Shown here in pieces: positions 24,326 to 34,278 of a DNA stretch of 64,000 nucleotides (the first letter of the stretch is position 1; every line of letters starts with the position of its first letter). Source of the DNA: Gillisia limnaea DSM 15749 (GTDB lineage: Bacteria > Bacteroidota > Bacteroidia > Flavobacteriales > Flavobacteriaceae); assembly GCF_000243235.1 (NCBI RefSeq), contig NZ_JH594606.1, positions 2,414,572 through 2,478,571 on the forward strand, in the 5' to 3' direction. The notes below the pieces were generated by a model. The model worked only from the letters and a program-made list of their open reading frames with translations. It was not told where the DNA came from and searched no databases. The translations under genes and the position numbers were made by a program.

Positions 24326-25684
24326 ATGAAAAAAATTTGGATTTGGTCTTTGGTGGCTGCACTGGCAGGATTTCTCTTTGGATTTGATACTGTTGTAATC
24401 TCAGGAGCCGATAAGCAACTTCAGGAATTATGGCAAACTTCTGATGCCTTTCATGGTTCCATAGTAATGGCTATGGCCTTATGGGGAACCGTGGTTGGTG
24501 CTATTTTAGGAGGAATCCCCACCAATACTTATGGAAGAAGAAATACCTTAATAGGGATTGGAATTCTCTATTTGGTTTCGGCTTTAGGTTCTTCCCTGGC
24601 AGGTGACCCTGTTGTATTTGCAATATTCCGTTTTTTAGGTGGGCTCGGCGTAGGTGCTTCTACGATCGCCGCACCGGCCTATGTTTCTGAAATTGCTCCC
24701 CCAGATAAAAGAGGTAAACTTGTATCCCTTTATCAGTTCAATATTGTATTCGGAATTTTAATAGCCTTTCTTTCCAATTATCTACTCAGGGATTTTGGAT
24801 CACAACCCTGGAGATGGATGATTGGGGCTGAAGTAGTACCAGCACTAATTTACCTTATTTTGGTCTTCTTTATACCAAAAAGTCCTCGCTGGTTGTATTC
24901 CAAGGGAAGGGTTGAAGAAGCTAAAAAAGTACTGAAGTTTATTCTCCCAAATTCAACAGATTTGGAAATTACTCTCAAGAAACTTGAGAAGCAGGCTGAA
25001 GTGGAAGAAGTCAATGAGAATATTTTTATGAAAAAATACAGATTCCCGCTTATGCTGGCATTTTTTATCGCATTCTTCAACCAGCTTTCCGGGATTAACG
25101 CTTTCCTCTATTATGCTCCCAGAATATTTGAATCTGCCGGACTTGGAGAAAGCACAGCTTTATTAAGCAGTATCGGCGTTGGAGTTGTAAACCTGATCTT
25201 TACCTTGTTTGGTGTTTTTCTTATAGATAGAATGGGAAGAAAAAAACTAATGCTCATTGGTTCTATAGGTTATATCATTTCCCTTAGTCTAGTAGCAATG
25301 GCATTTCTTCAGAATTGGGGTGGCATGTGGGTGCCCATTTTTCTTTTCCTGTTCATCGCATCCCATGCAATAGGGCAGGGTGCGGTAATATGGGTTTTTA
25401 TTTCTGAAATTTTCCCGAATAAACTAAGAGCTTCAGGACAGGCTTTTGGAAGTTCCACTCACTGGATTTTGGCAGCGATAATTCCTTCCTTGGTACCGCT
25501 TTTATTTTCAACTATAGGACCCGGCTACGTTTTCGCCTTCTTCGCCTTTATGATGGTATTACAGCTCATTTTCGTGATTTTCATGATGCCTGAAACAAAA
25601 GGAAGATCCTTGGAAGATATTGGTCTCAATTTTTCAAAAAATAATAATAATTCAAAAATCATAGAACTGAATTCTACAAAATAA
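24326..25684 (+). CDS. Sugar porter MFS transporter, probably fructose importer
   Basis: A 12-helix major facilitator of the sugar porter subfamily, about 452 residues. Diagnostic motifs: GFLFGFDTVVISGA in helix 1, GRRNTLIG after helix 2, RFLGGLGVGAS in helix 4, PKSPRWLYSKGR before the central loop, QLSGINAFLYYAPRIF in helix 7 and PETKGRSLEDI at the end. I prefer the ATG at 24326 to an in-frame GTG six bases earlier. It begins the fructan operon, overlaps the following GH32 gene by one base, and with the fructokinase at the other end explains uptake and use of fructose released in the periplasm. Confidence 0.93.
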   Translation: MKKIWIWSLVAALAGFLFGFDTVVISGADKQLQELWQTSDAFHGSIVMAMALWGTVVGAILGGIPTNTYGRRNTLIGIGILYLVSALGSSLAGDPVVFAIFRFLGGLGVGASTIAAPAYVSEIAPPDKRGKLVSLYQFNIVFGILIAFLSNYLLRDFGSQPWRWMIGAEVVPALIYLILVFFIPKSPRWLYSKGRVEEAKKVLKFILPNSTDLEITLKKLEKQAEVEEVNENIFMKKYRFPLMLAFFIAFFNQLSGINAFLYYAPRIFESAGLGESTALLSSIGVGVVNLIFTLFGVFLIDRMGRKKLMLIGSIGYIISLSLVAMAFLQNWGGMWVPIFLFLFIASHAIGQGAVIWVFISEIFPNKLRASGQAFGSSTHWILAAIIPSLVPLLFSTIGPGYVFAFFAFMMVLQLIFVIFMMPETKGRSLEDIGLNFSKNNNNSKIIELNSTK

Positions 25685-27249
25685 TGAAACATTTTTCCAC
25701 CCTATTATCCGGTTTAATATTGCTTTGTGTTTACGCTTGCGGAAATACAAACGCTGAACAAAAGGACGAAACAGCCAGTCACTTATCTGATTCCTTAGAT
25801 AGTGATCCTTACCGTCCTAATTTCCATTTTACCCCTAAGGAGAAATGGATGAATGATCCTAACGGCCTGGTTTATCAAAACGGCCAATACCACCTCTTTT
25901 TTCAATATTATCCAGACAGTACCGTTTGGGGCCCGATGCACTGGGGGCATGCAGTGAGCAAAGACCTTTTAAACTGGAAGGAAAAGCCCATCGCCCTATA
26001 CCCGGACAGCCTTGGTTATATTTTCTCAGGAAGCGCGGTAATAGATAAAAATAATACAGCAGGTTTTGGGCAAGATGCTATGGTAGCCATTTTTACCTAT
26101 CATAATCCTGAAATTGAAAAAACAGGGAGTGAGAAATTCCAAACTCAGGGGATTGCATACAGTTTGGATGAAGGTGAAACATGGACAAAATATAAAGGGA
26201 ATCCTGTGATTGAAAATCCTGGAATCCGGGATTTCAGGGATCCTAAAGTTTTCTGGAATGAGGATCTTGAAAAATGGCAAATGTTGCTTGCTGCCAAGGA
26301 TCATATAGAATTTTTTGAGTCAGAAGATTTGAAGGACTGGAAAAAGTTAAGTGATTTTAGGTTTAATGATCAACCAGAATTGGGAGTATGGGAATGTCCT
26401 GATCTTTTTGAACTTCAGGTAGCTGGTTCAAATGAAAAGAAATGGGTTTTGATAGTGAGTCACGGTGGGGAAAGTTCTCCAAACGGAGGATCTGGGACAA
26501 GATATTTTGTCGGAGAATTTGACGGTAAAAAGTTTACGACCCAGCAGAAAGAAAGTCAGTGGCTGGATTTTGGAACCGATAATTATGCAGGTGTGTCTTT
26601 TAACAACGTACCAGATGGCCGGAGAATAGTTATAGGCTGGATGAGCAACTGGAATTATGCCACAACCACTCCAACCAAAGATTGGCGAAGTGCCATGACC
26701 TTAGCCCGGGAGTTAGAATTGATGAAAGATGATAGAGGTTATATCTTAAAAACAACACCAGTTAGGGAACTGGCTTCGGTTTCTAAGAATATTAAAATGG
26801 AACAAAATACTACGGAAAAAGGACTGGAGATTAAATCGGAAGAGCTTTCAAACAGCATAATAAGTTTTGAAATTGATAATCCCGAAGGCTTCAATTTAGT
26901 CCTGGCCAACGATTCGGGTAACACTTATGAAATTGGGTATAAGGATGGAACTTTTTACACAAACAGGAAGAATTCGGGAATTGTGGACTTCAACGAAAAA
27001 TTTACAGAGAAAGAACCGCAGAAAATTCCGCTGGGAGATTTGGAAAAAATGAAATTGAAGCTCATCATTGATAAATCTTCCATAGAGATCTTTTTAAATG
27101 AAGGTGAGTACGCGATGACCAATCTGGTGTATCCCAAATCTCCCTGGAATACCCTCAAAATAGAGCATGATGAAAATACGAAGATCAAGGATTTGAAAAC
27201 TCAAAAAGTGAACCTCATACTCGCAAATGCTGTAGATGAAAATAAATAG
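25684..27249 (+). CDS. GH32 beta-fructosidase lipoprotein, canonical active site
   Basis: Lipoprotein (lipobox VYAC, Cys19) with a five-bladed GH32 catalytic domain and C-terminal beta-sandwich, 521 residues. All three acidic residues are present: nucleophile Asp58 in WMNDPNG, transition-state Asp186 in FRDPKV, and acid/base Glu237 in WECPDLF. It would cut beta-fructosyl bonds of levan, inulin or sucrose with retention; the size and layout fit an exo-acting enzyme, but the linkage preference cannot be read. The next gene's start lies 22 bases past its stop. Confidence 0.95.
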   Translation: MKHFSTLLSGLILLCVYACGNTNAEQKDETASHLSDSLDSDPYRPNFHFTPKEKWMNDPNGLVYQNGQYHLFFQYYPDSTVWGPMHWGHAVSKDLLNWKEKPIALYPDSLGYIFSGSAVIDKNNTAGFGQDAMVAIFTYHNPEIEKTGSEKFQTQGIAYSLDEGETWTKYKGNPVIENPGIRDFRDPKVFWNEDLEKWQMLLAAKDHIEFFESEDLKDWKKLSDFRFNDQPELGVWECPDLFELQVAGSNEKKWVLIVSHGGESSPNGGSGTRYFVGEFDGKKFTTQQKESQWLDFGTDNYAGVSFNNVPDGRRIVIGWMSNWNYATTTPTKDWRSAMTLARELELMKDDRGYILKTTPVRELASVSKNIKMEQNTTEKGLEIKSEELSNSIISFEIDNPEGFNLVLANDSGNTYEIGYKDGTFYTNRKNSGIVDFNEKFTEKEPQKIPLGDLEKMKLKLIIDKSSIEIFLNEGEYAMTNLVYPKSPWNTLKIEHDENTKIKDLKTQKVNLILANAVDENK

Positions 27250-27271
27250 AACATTAACACAAACTAAACCG

Positions 27272-29464
27272 ATGAAAAAAATGATTTTCTTAAAACTACT
27301 AGTAGTAGCCAGTTTGTTTACATCCTGCCATGATGACGATGTAGTTTTTATCGATGAAACTGATAATCTCAGGATTAATAAAATTCTGGAATTTAATTTT
27401 GATGAAACTACCGGCACCACGACTACTGAATCTCAAACAGAAAGCAGTTTCGAAATAGTAGGAAAAGCGGTTAGCCGCATGGCAGGGGTTTCTGGAAACG
27501 CCATTTTCTTTGATGGCTTAAGTAACGAAATCGATGGAGAGGTAAATACAAATCTATTGCCAGATGGGGAATTTACGGTTTCTCTATGGGCATCCCCAAG
27601 ATCCTATCCCGTAGGTACTGCCGCAATGCTTGCGATGACTTCTGAAGGATCCAGTACCGGAGTAATGATAGGCCTTAATAAATTTGGACAGATCGTGGTA
27701 CAATATTTCATAAACGGCTCTTTTGCCCAAACGGTTACCAACGAGGTAATTCCTAGAAATAAATGGAATCATATTATTGTGGGAATTAGCCCCGCATCCC
27801 AAAGTGTGGCCATTTATATGAACCGGGAATTGCTTACCACTGCCAATATACCATCAGGTTCTATTACCTGGCCGTCCGGTTCAACTCCTTTCAGTATTGG
27901 TAAAAACACTATGGGGCAAATGATGGGGATTTTTGATATCGATTATTATTCGGGAGGGCTGGATGAAATTCAGGTGTATTCAGGGTTTTCTACACCGGCC
28001 GTTTCTGATTTTATTTCTGCGCAGTATGGAGCTCCGGGCGAAGTTCAATATAATTTAAATCTTGATTATTCGGGCGATTCCAACAGGCCTCTTTACCATC
28101 CAATCCCCGACTTTGGTTGGGCAAATGAATCCTACGGACTTGTGCTCCTGGATGGGACTTATCATATGTTCTACCAGAAAAATGAAGTTTTTCTCGGGAT
28201 TGCAAATCAAAACTGGGGTCATTTTACAAGTTCAGATTTGGTGAACTGGGAAGAAGAGGATGCCGTTTTATGGCCTTCTACCGGATGGGATAATTTTGGG
28301 ATCTGGTCCGGGGATGCAATCATCCTTGAAGATGGCACTCCTGCGGTGGTTTACACCGGAGTAGATGGTGCAAGAGCTGGAATAGGTACTGCTTTTTCTA
28401 ATGATAATTATCAAACTTTAGATAAGAATGATGGGAATCCCGTAATCGCTGCTGCTCCTGCTGAAGTTGACCTCGATTTTCGTGATCCTTATGTTATATT
28501 CAAAGATGGCTTATACCATATGATCATTGGCAGCGGAAAATCTGCTATTGGTGGAAATGTGGTGTATTATACCAGTGAAGATTTTGAAAACTGGAATTAT
28601 GAAGGTGTACTTTTTCAGGGTGATAAAAATCAAGGTGAAGGAAGTTTCTGGGAAATGCCGGTGCTTCATGAAATGGAGGATGGCAGATTTATCCTTCTTG
28701 TTCAGAAAACTCCAGATGCTACTCCTGCAATCACCTTCTACTGGACAGGGACTTTTGAAAATGGAGTTTTTACACCGGAATTTGAAGATCCAAAATATCT
28801 TGAGATAGTAAATGGATTTTTATCTCCGGCGGTTGTCTTAGATGACGCGGGAAGGACTACGGCCATAGGCATAATTCCAGATGAGGTTGCCCCCGAATTT
28901 CAGCGGCAGCAGGGTTATGCCAACCTGTTTAGCCTCGCTCAAGTTTGGACATTGAATGCGGAAGGGACAATTCTAATAAAACCTCATCCAAATTTAGAGA
29001 ATTACAGAGGTGAGGCAACCAATTTTGGCTCTATTAACCTGGAACCAGGATCTATTGGTAATATCAATTTCAGCGGAAGACATTTTGAAATGTTAACCTC
29101 CTTTAATACGGGTTCTGCAGATAGATTTGGATTTGTTCTGGGTCAATCTGAAACCAGTGGTGAAGAATACCGGGTCTATTATAATTTTGGAACCCAGGAA
29201 TGGGTTGTTGATGCTTCAAATTCTTCAACATCCGACCTTGTAAGACGTGATGTGCGCAGAGGTTCCTTCAGCCTTACTCAGGGAGAAAATGTGGATTTAA
29301 GAGTTTTTGTGGACGGTTCTGTCCTGGAAGTATTCATCAACGGGCAATCCCATTTTACCGGAAGATTCTTCCCGGAAAGTGGTGATGCAAATGGAGTAGA
29401 TCTCTTTGTAGAAGGAGGTTCAGCTTCCGCAGAGGTAACCATATTTGAAATAGAAAATAATTAA
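27272..29464 (+). CDS. LamG-GH32 lipoprotein with altered nucleophile motif
   Basis: Lipoprotein of about 730 residues starting MKKMIFLKLL (Cys19 in FTSC). I chose the ATG at 27272 because it gives the lipoprotein signal; an in-frame ATG at 27236 overlaps the previous gene. Residues 35-245 are a LamG-type concanavalin-like domain (DFEFTVSLWASPR-like core, DEIQVYSG end). Residues 270-600 are GH32-like: RDP is kept (Asp405 in DFRDPYVIF) and so is the acid/base region (Glu461 in FWEMPVL), but the nucleophile motif reads WANESYG, placing Glu286 where Asp is expected. It may be a fructan-binding protein, a hydrolase with unusual geometry, or a transferase. Located between the canonical GH32 and susC. 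Confidence 0.88.
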   Translation: MKKMIFLKLLVVASLFTSCHDDDVVFIDETDNLRINKILEFNFDETTGTTTTESQTESSFEIVGKAVSRMAGVSGNAIFFDGLSNEIDGEVNTNLLPDGEFTVSLWASPRSYPVGTAAMLAMTSEGSSTGVMIGLNKFGQIVVQYFINGSFAQTVTNEVIPRNKWNHIIVGISPASQSVAIYMNRELLTTANIPSGSITWPSGSTPFSIGKNTMGQMMGIFDIDYYSGGLDEIQVYSGFSTPAVSDFISAQYGAPGEVQYNLNLDYSGDSNRPLYHPIPDFGWANESYGLVLLDGTYHMFYQKNEVFLGIANQNWGHFTSSDLVNWEEEDAVLWPSTGWDNFGIWSGDAIILEDGTPAVVYTGVDGARAGIGTAFSNDNYQTLDKNDGNPVIAAAPAEVDLDFRDPYVIFKDGLYHMIIGSGKSAIGGNVVYYTSEDFENWNYEGVLFQGDKNQGEGSFWEMPVLHEMEDGRFILLVQKTPDATPAITFYWTGTFENGVFTPEFEDPKYLEIVNGFLSPAVVLDDAGRTTAIGIIPDEVAPEFQRQQGYANLFSLAQVWTLNAEGTILIKPHPNLENYRGEATNFGSINLEPGSIGNINFSGRHFEMLTSFNTGSADRFGFVLGQSETSGEEYRVYYNFGTQEWVVDASNSSTSDLVRRDVRRGSFSLTQGENVDLRVFVDGSVLEVFINGQSHFTGRFFPESGDANGVDLFVEGGSASAEVTIFEIENN

Positions 29465-29483
29465 AAATAACGAACAGCTAAAT

Positions 29484-32400
29484 ATGAAAAATTTAATTGT
29501 GATATCGCTCTTATTATGGTCTCTGAGTTCCTTTTCTCAAACCAAGACCATTACCGGGACTGTATTGGACGAGAATGAAATGCCTATTCCGGGAGCTACA
29601 ATTGTAGTAAAAGGCACCAGTCGCGGTACTATGACAGATTTCGACGGGAAGTTTCAAATAGAAGCTGAAGAAGGAGAAGTCCTTAGTATCTCTTTTATAG
29701 GGTTCAGCACTAAAGAATTACTCGTTGAAAGTGCCGGGAATTATAGAATAATGCTTAGTGATGATGTTTCACAACTCGACGAGGTCATTGTTACCGGGTA
29801 TACTTCAGAAAGAAAATCTGATATAGCCGGTGCCATTACCGTAGTAGACGTGGAAGATCTCAACCGGGAGGTAAGTCCAAATATCATTACAAGTCTCCAG
29901 GGGCGTGTTCCTGGGATTCAGGTTAATTCAGGTGGTACACCCGGAGGGAATGATTCACAAATCACGATCAGGGGACTCACTACCATTACTGCCGGATCAA
30001 GTCCCTTATGGGTGATTGACGGGGTTCAAACTTTTAATCCCGCTTCTTTAAATCCTGAGGAAATCGCAAGTATTCAGGTATTGAAAGATGGAGCTTCTAC
30101 AGCCTTGTACGGAACATCTGCAGCGAACGGGGTTATTGTGGTGACCACAAAACGAGGAAAAGAAGGAGTTTCTGAATTTTCAGTAAAATCTGAAACTACT
30201 TTGAATATGCTTCGCGATGATATTAATATCCTGAACGCAAGACAGTGGGCAGATGTTTATTACCAGGCCAGAGCCAATGATGGAATTTCCGGAGATTTTA
30301 ATGTGCTTGCAGATAATGGTAGCGGCTTCGATCTTCCTGAATTCCTGGATGAAGCTGAATTGATTAGGGCTTCTGATACCGATTGGGTAGATGTGATCAT
30401 CGATGATTCTTTTTCTTCTAATACAGACCTTAGTTATCGCTATGGAGAAGAAAATGCCCAGGTTTTTACCAGTTTAAATTACACTAAAGATAATGGTATT
30501 CAAAAACACACCTATTATGAAAGATATAATGCAAGATTAAATACCAGTTTCGATTTTTGGGATGACAGGATAACGATTGGAGAAAATTTTCTCTATTCAA
30601 ATTTCAACGAAGTGAAAGCGAATGAATTTGAAAACGCCATTCTTCAGAATCCACTTATTCCAGTTTATACCGTAGATGGGGATTATACAGCTCCAACCAT
30701 TCAGGATAAAGCTAATTCCCTGGCCAACCTATGGTCAAATAGGAAAAATGAACAGCGAAATAATCGATTTTTGGGAAATGTATTCGCGAATATTAAAATT
30801 ATAGAGGGGCTTACTTTTGATACTTCCCTCAATTTCGATTATACACGATTCGCTTTTGATACCAGAACGCAACCTTTTGTTCAGGTAGGTCGTATCCCGA
30901 GTGTATTCAACAATATTACGGTGGCAAAAGACCGGAATAGTTCCCTGAGGACCATTTTCACAAATTTGCTTACTTATGAATTTGAAATGGACAAACATCG
31001 GTTCAATGTTTTGGGAGGGATAGAATTTACCAAAGAGGACTTTGAATCTGAAGTTGAATTGACTAATGGAGTGGATATTACAGAATATCCAACTTATATT
31101 ATAAAAAGCGACGCCGAGTTTAGAACGGTTAGAAATGAGATCGATTACCGAAAAAGATCATTTTTTGGTTCGTTGAAGTATATTTTTGATGATCGCTATA
31201 TCCTTTCCGGAAGTCTTCGTCGAGATGAATCTTCAAGATTCGGGCCTAATAATAAAACCGCATATTATCCTGCAGGTTCGGTAGCCTGGAATGTTTCGAA
31301 CGAAAATTTCCTGGAAGATTCTAAATTTATTTCCAATTTAAAACTTCGTGGTTCCTATGGGATTAATGGAAATGACCAGATTCCCAATTATCTCTATTTA
31401 AGTACGTTTTTTGACAGCTCTATTGGTAATGCGATCGAGTTCCTCAATTATGATATCGATGGAGATGGTATTGGAGCAGCAGAAGGAATAGTGCAGGCAA
31501 GACAGGCGAATCCCGATATAAAATGGGAACAGACCGCACAGACAAATGTTGGTTTTGATCTTGGTCTTTTAAACAACAGAATAAGCTTAACTGCCGATTT
31601 CTTTGACAAAAGAACTACAGATCTCATCCTTCAGCCAATCCCACAGGCAATTAATGGGGAAGCAGAGCCACCTTTCATTAACGCAGGGGAAGTTTCCAAT
31701 ATTGGTTTTGAAGCAATTTTAAGTTACCGGAATCGAGGTGAAGGGGTTCTGCGTTATGGTATTGACTTGAACTTTTCACAATATGAGAATAATGTAGAAT
31801 CCCTGGATACAGATAATAACTTCCTGCTTAATGGGGTTTCCATCACCAGAGCAGGAGATCCTATTGCCTCTTTTTACGGATTAATTGCTGATGGAATCTT
31901 TAGAACTCCTGAAGAAGTTGCAGTTCACGCTCAACAACCTGGAAAAGGCCTGGGTAGAATTCGATATCGCGATTTAAACAATGACGGCGTGATAAATACG
32001 GATGACAGAACGATAATTGGTAATCCTCATCCTGATTTCATTTACGGGATTAACCTGAATGTTGGTTATAAAGGTTTTGATCTCAGTGCCTATTTTGACG
32101 GGAAGCAGGGTCATGATCTTTATAATATTCAAAGAAACCTGGGAGACTTTACGTATTTCAGTTTTAATTTCGGGCAGAATACGCTTGATGCATGGACTCC
32201 TGAAAACGCGAATTCCAACATTCCGGCACTAAGTACCAGTAATGTAAACAATGAAACGCAGCCATCCAGCTATTTCGTTGAAGATGGGTCCTATTTCAGA
32301 TTGAAGAATATTACGTTGGGATATACTTTCCCGCAACAAGTTTCAGACAATGTGGGACTCACTGATCTAAGGCTTTATCTTTCAGGACAGAACCTTTTCA

Positions 32401-32525
32401 ATACAACCTCTTTTACAGGATTTGATTATGAGGTTGCTGGACTTGGTGCCGGGGGAATAGGAGTTGCCGGCTATGGGATACCACATACAAAGACAATCAC
32501 TCTTGGAATTTCTACAAAATTTTAA
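29484..32525 (+). CDS. SusC-family TonB-dependent transporter of the fructan locus
   Basis: Outer-membrane transporter of 1013 residues with signal peptide (MKNLIVISLLLWSLSSFSQ), carboxypeptidase-regulatory-like domain (ITGTVLDENEMPIPGATIVV, residues 22-100), TonB-box-like segment LDEVIVTGYTSERK, plug with ITIRGLTTITAGSSPLWVIDG spread over 145-165, and barrel ending LGISTKF. Cognate of the SusD protein that follows after 9 bases. It imports fructo-oligosaccharides cut at the surface. It differs clearly from the SusC in the minus-strand locus, so the two systems are independent. Confidence 0.96.
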   Translation: MKNLIVISLLLWSLSSFSQTKTITGTVLDENEMPIPGATIVVKGTSRGTMTDFDGKFQIEAEEGEVLSISFIGFSTKELLVESAGNYRIMLSDDVSQLDEVIVTGYTSERKSDIAGAITVVDVEDLNREVSPNIITSLQGRVPGIQVNSGGTPGGNDSQITIRGLTTITAGSSPLWVIDGVQTFNPASLNPEEIASIQVLKDGASTALYGTSAANGVIVVTTKRGKEGVSEFSVKSETTLNMLRDDINILNARQWADVYYQARANDGISGDFNVLADNGSGFDLPEFLDEAELIRASDTDWVDVIIDDSFSSNTDLSYRYGEENAQVFTSLNYTKDNGIQKHTYYERYNARLNTSFDFWDDRITIGENFLYSNFNEVKANEFENAILQNPLIPVYTVDGDYTAPTIQDKANSLANLWSNRKNEQRNNRFLGNVFANIKIIEGLTFDTSLNFDYTRFAFDTRTQPFVQVGRIPSVFNNITVAKDRNSSLRTIFTNLLTYEFEMDKHRFNVLGGIEFTKEDFESEVELTNGVDITEYPTYIIKSDAEFRTVRNEIDYRKRSFFGSLKYIFDDRYILSGSLRRDESSRFGPNNKTAYYPAGSVAWNVSNENFLEDSKFISNLKLRGSYGINGNDQIPNYLYLSTFFDSSIGNAIEFLNYDIDGDGIGAAEGIVQARQANPDIKWEQTAQTNVGFDLGLLNNRISLTADFFDKRTTDLILQPIPQAINGEAEPPFINAGEVSNIGFEAILSYRNRGEGVLRYGIDLNFSQYENNVESLDTDNNFLLNGVSITRAGDPIASFYGLIADGIFRTPEEVAVHAQQPGKGLGRIRYRDLNNDGVINTDDRTIIGNPHPDFIYGINLNVGYKGFDLSAYFDGKQGHDLYNIQRNLGDFTYFSFNFGQNTLDAWTPENANSNIPALSTSNVNNETQPSSYFVEDGSYFRLKNITLGYTFPQQVSDNVGLTDLRLYLSGQNLFNTTSFTGFDYEVAGLGAGGIGVAGYGIPHTKTITLGISTKF

Positions 32526-32534
32526 ACATATCTT

Positions 32535-34244
32535 ATGAAAACAAATAATAAATTAAAAATCGTATTACTCCTGCTGGGAATAGGGGTGGTTGTCGGCTGT
32601 GTTTCAGAAGATGATCTCGAGGTAAAAGAATTCAACACCATTTCTGAAGATAATTTAGAACCGGAGGCTTTGGTTATCTCGGCCTACAGTGCTTTAGATT
32701 ATAGATTCAACACCGGTCAATTCCGGGATCTTTGGCCCTTAGACCATGCTCCATCCAACTGGGGGACCTCAGATATTCGTTCCGGAGATGCCTACAAAGG
32801 TGGAGGTGGAACAGGCGATAATCCAGGTGGTGGTATGCATCAACTGGAAACCCATGATCTTTTTCCGTCCAGTGAAAATGGATATAACCTATGGAGGTCA
32901 ATTTATTTTGGCCTAAAAAGAGTGGATGCCGGAATCAGGTTTCTTGTAAACCTTGAAGACGGGGAATTCGATAAGAGAGATGTACGGCTTGGAGAATTAT
33001 ATACACTAAGGGCTCATTTCTATTTTGAAGCGATGAAAAATTTTGGTTCTATCGTATGGTATGATGAAAACACTCCAGTTGTAGAACTTACTTCCATTCC
33101 AAATACTTTTGATGAAGCATTTATCTGGGAGAAGATTGAAGATGATTTAAATAAGGCAATCAGCCTTTTGCCTGATTCCCAGGTAGATCTTGGAAGGGTG
33201 AATGCAATGGTTTCCCGGGCGTATCTTGCAAAAGCTCACTTATACCAGGAGGAGTGGCAGGATGTGCTTACTCAAACCAATATCGTAATTAACTCCGGCC
33301 AGTATAGATTGGTTGAAGACATCGAAAGATTATATTCGGAACCGGGATATGGAAATCTAGAAAATATATTCGCAATCCAGTTTTCTATTAACGACGGATC
33401 TCAATTTGGGAACCTGAATTTTGGAGATCTTTTAAATTCTCCTGACAGTCCAAGCGATAACTCAAACCATCCTTATTTAAATGGGGATGATTTCCATAAA
33501 CCTTCACAAAACCTGGCAAATGCGTTTAAGGTTGGTGATAATGGATTACCTCTTTTCAATAGCTTCAATTCAATTAATCTTGGTAATGATGATCTAGTAG
33601 ATCCAAGACTCGACCACACTATCGGGCGGCCTGGAATAACCTGGAAGGACTGGACGCCAATGGCACAACAGCCTAACTGGAGCCGTGATATTGGTACTTA
33701 TGGATTGTTTGTTCGGAAGAAAAACATGATTTATCCAACTTCGGACGGATTGGCATCCAATCCAAACGGATTTCCCTGGGCCTTAGGTAATCTGGATTTC
33801 CCGCTAATAAAATATTCAGATTTACTGCTTTGGAAAGCTGAAGCTTCTATAGAAACCGGAGATGTAGCTACGGGAATTGATATTATAAATCGAATTCGGT
33901 TAAGAGCAAAAAATTCCCCTTATGTAAAGGACTTTGAAAATCCTTCTGAGGATGCCGCCAATTATCTTATTAATACCTATTCAACAGGAATGTCACAGGA
34001 AATGGCAATACAGGCCTTAAGATTTGAAAGAAGATTGGAGCTTGCAAATGAAGGACATCGCTTTTTTGACCTGGTGAGATGGGGAATTGCCGCTACCTAT
34101 ACCAGCGAGTATATATCTAATGAACAATCCAGAAGACCCTACTTATCTGGTGCGAACCTGGCACCTCACGAATATTATCTGCCCATACCTCAGGTAGAGA
34201 TCGATGCGAGTGGTGGAACTTATACCCAGCGTTCCGGATATTAA
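32535..34244 (+). CDS. SusD-family fructan-binding lipoprotein
   Basis: Surface lipoprotein of 569 residues with lipobox VVVGC (Cys22). The SusD pattern NLEPEALVISAYSALDYRF is at the N-terminus and the C-terminal RagB/SusD signature ALRFERRLELANEGHRFFDL then YLPIPQVEIDAS near the end. Longer than the other SusD in the window and rich in aromatic residues, as expected for glycan stacking. Partner of the preceding SusC. Confidence 0.95.
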   Translation: MKTNNKLKIVLLLLGIGVVVGCVSEDDLEVKEFNTISEDNLEPEALVISAYSALDYRFNTGQFRDLWPLDHAPSNWGTSDIRSGDAYKGGGGTGDNPGGGMHQLETHDLFPSSENGYNLWRSIYFGLKRVDAGIRFLVNLEDGEFDKRDVRLGELYTLRAHFYFEAMKNFGSIVWYDENTPVVELTSIPNTFDEAFIWEKIEDDLNKAISLLPDSQVDLGRVNAMVSRAYLAKAHLYQEEWQDVLTQTNIVINSGQYRLVEDIERLYSEPGYGNLENIFAIQFSINDGSQFGNLNFGDLLNSPDSPSDNSNHPYLNGDDFHKPSQNLANAFKVGDNGLPLFNSFNSINLGNDDLVDPRLDHTIGRPGITWKDWTPMAQQPNWSRDIGTYGLFVRKKNMIYPTSDGLASNPNGFPWALGNLDFPLIKYSDLLLWKAEASIETGDVATGIDIINRIRLRAKNSPYVKDFENPSEDAANYLINTYSTGMSQEMAIQALRFERRLELANEGHRFFDLVRWGIAATYTSEYISNEQSRRPYLSGANLAPHEYYLPIPQVEIDASGGTYTQRSGY

Positions 34245-34278
34245 TAAACTAATCAAGAAAACAACTAAAATAGACAAG

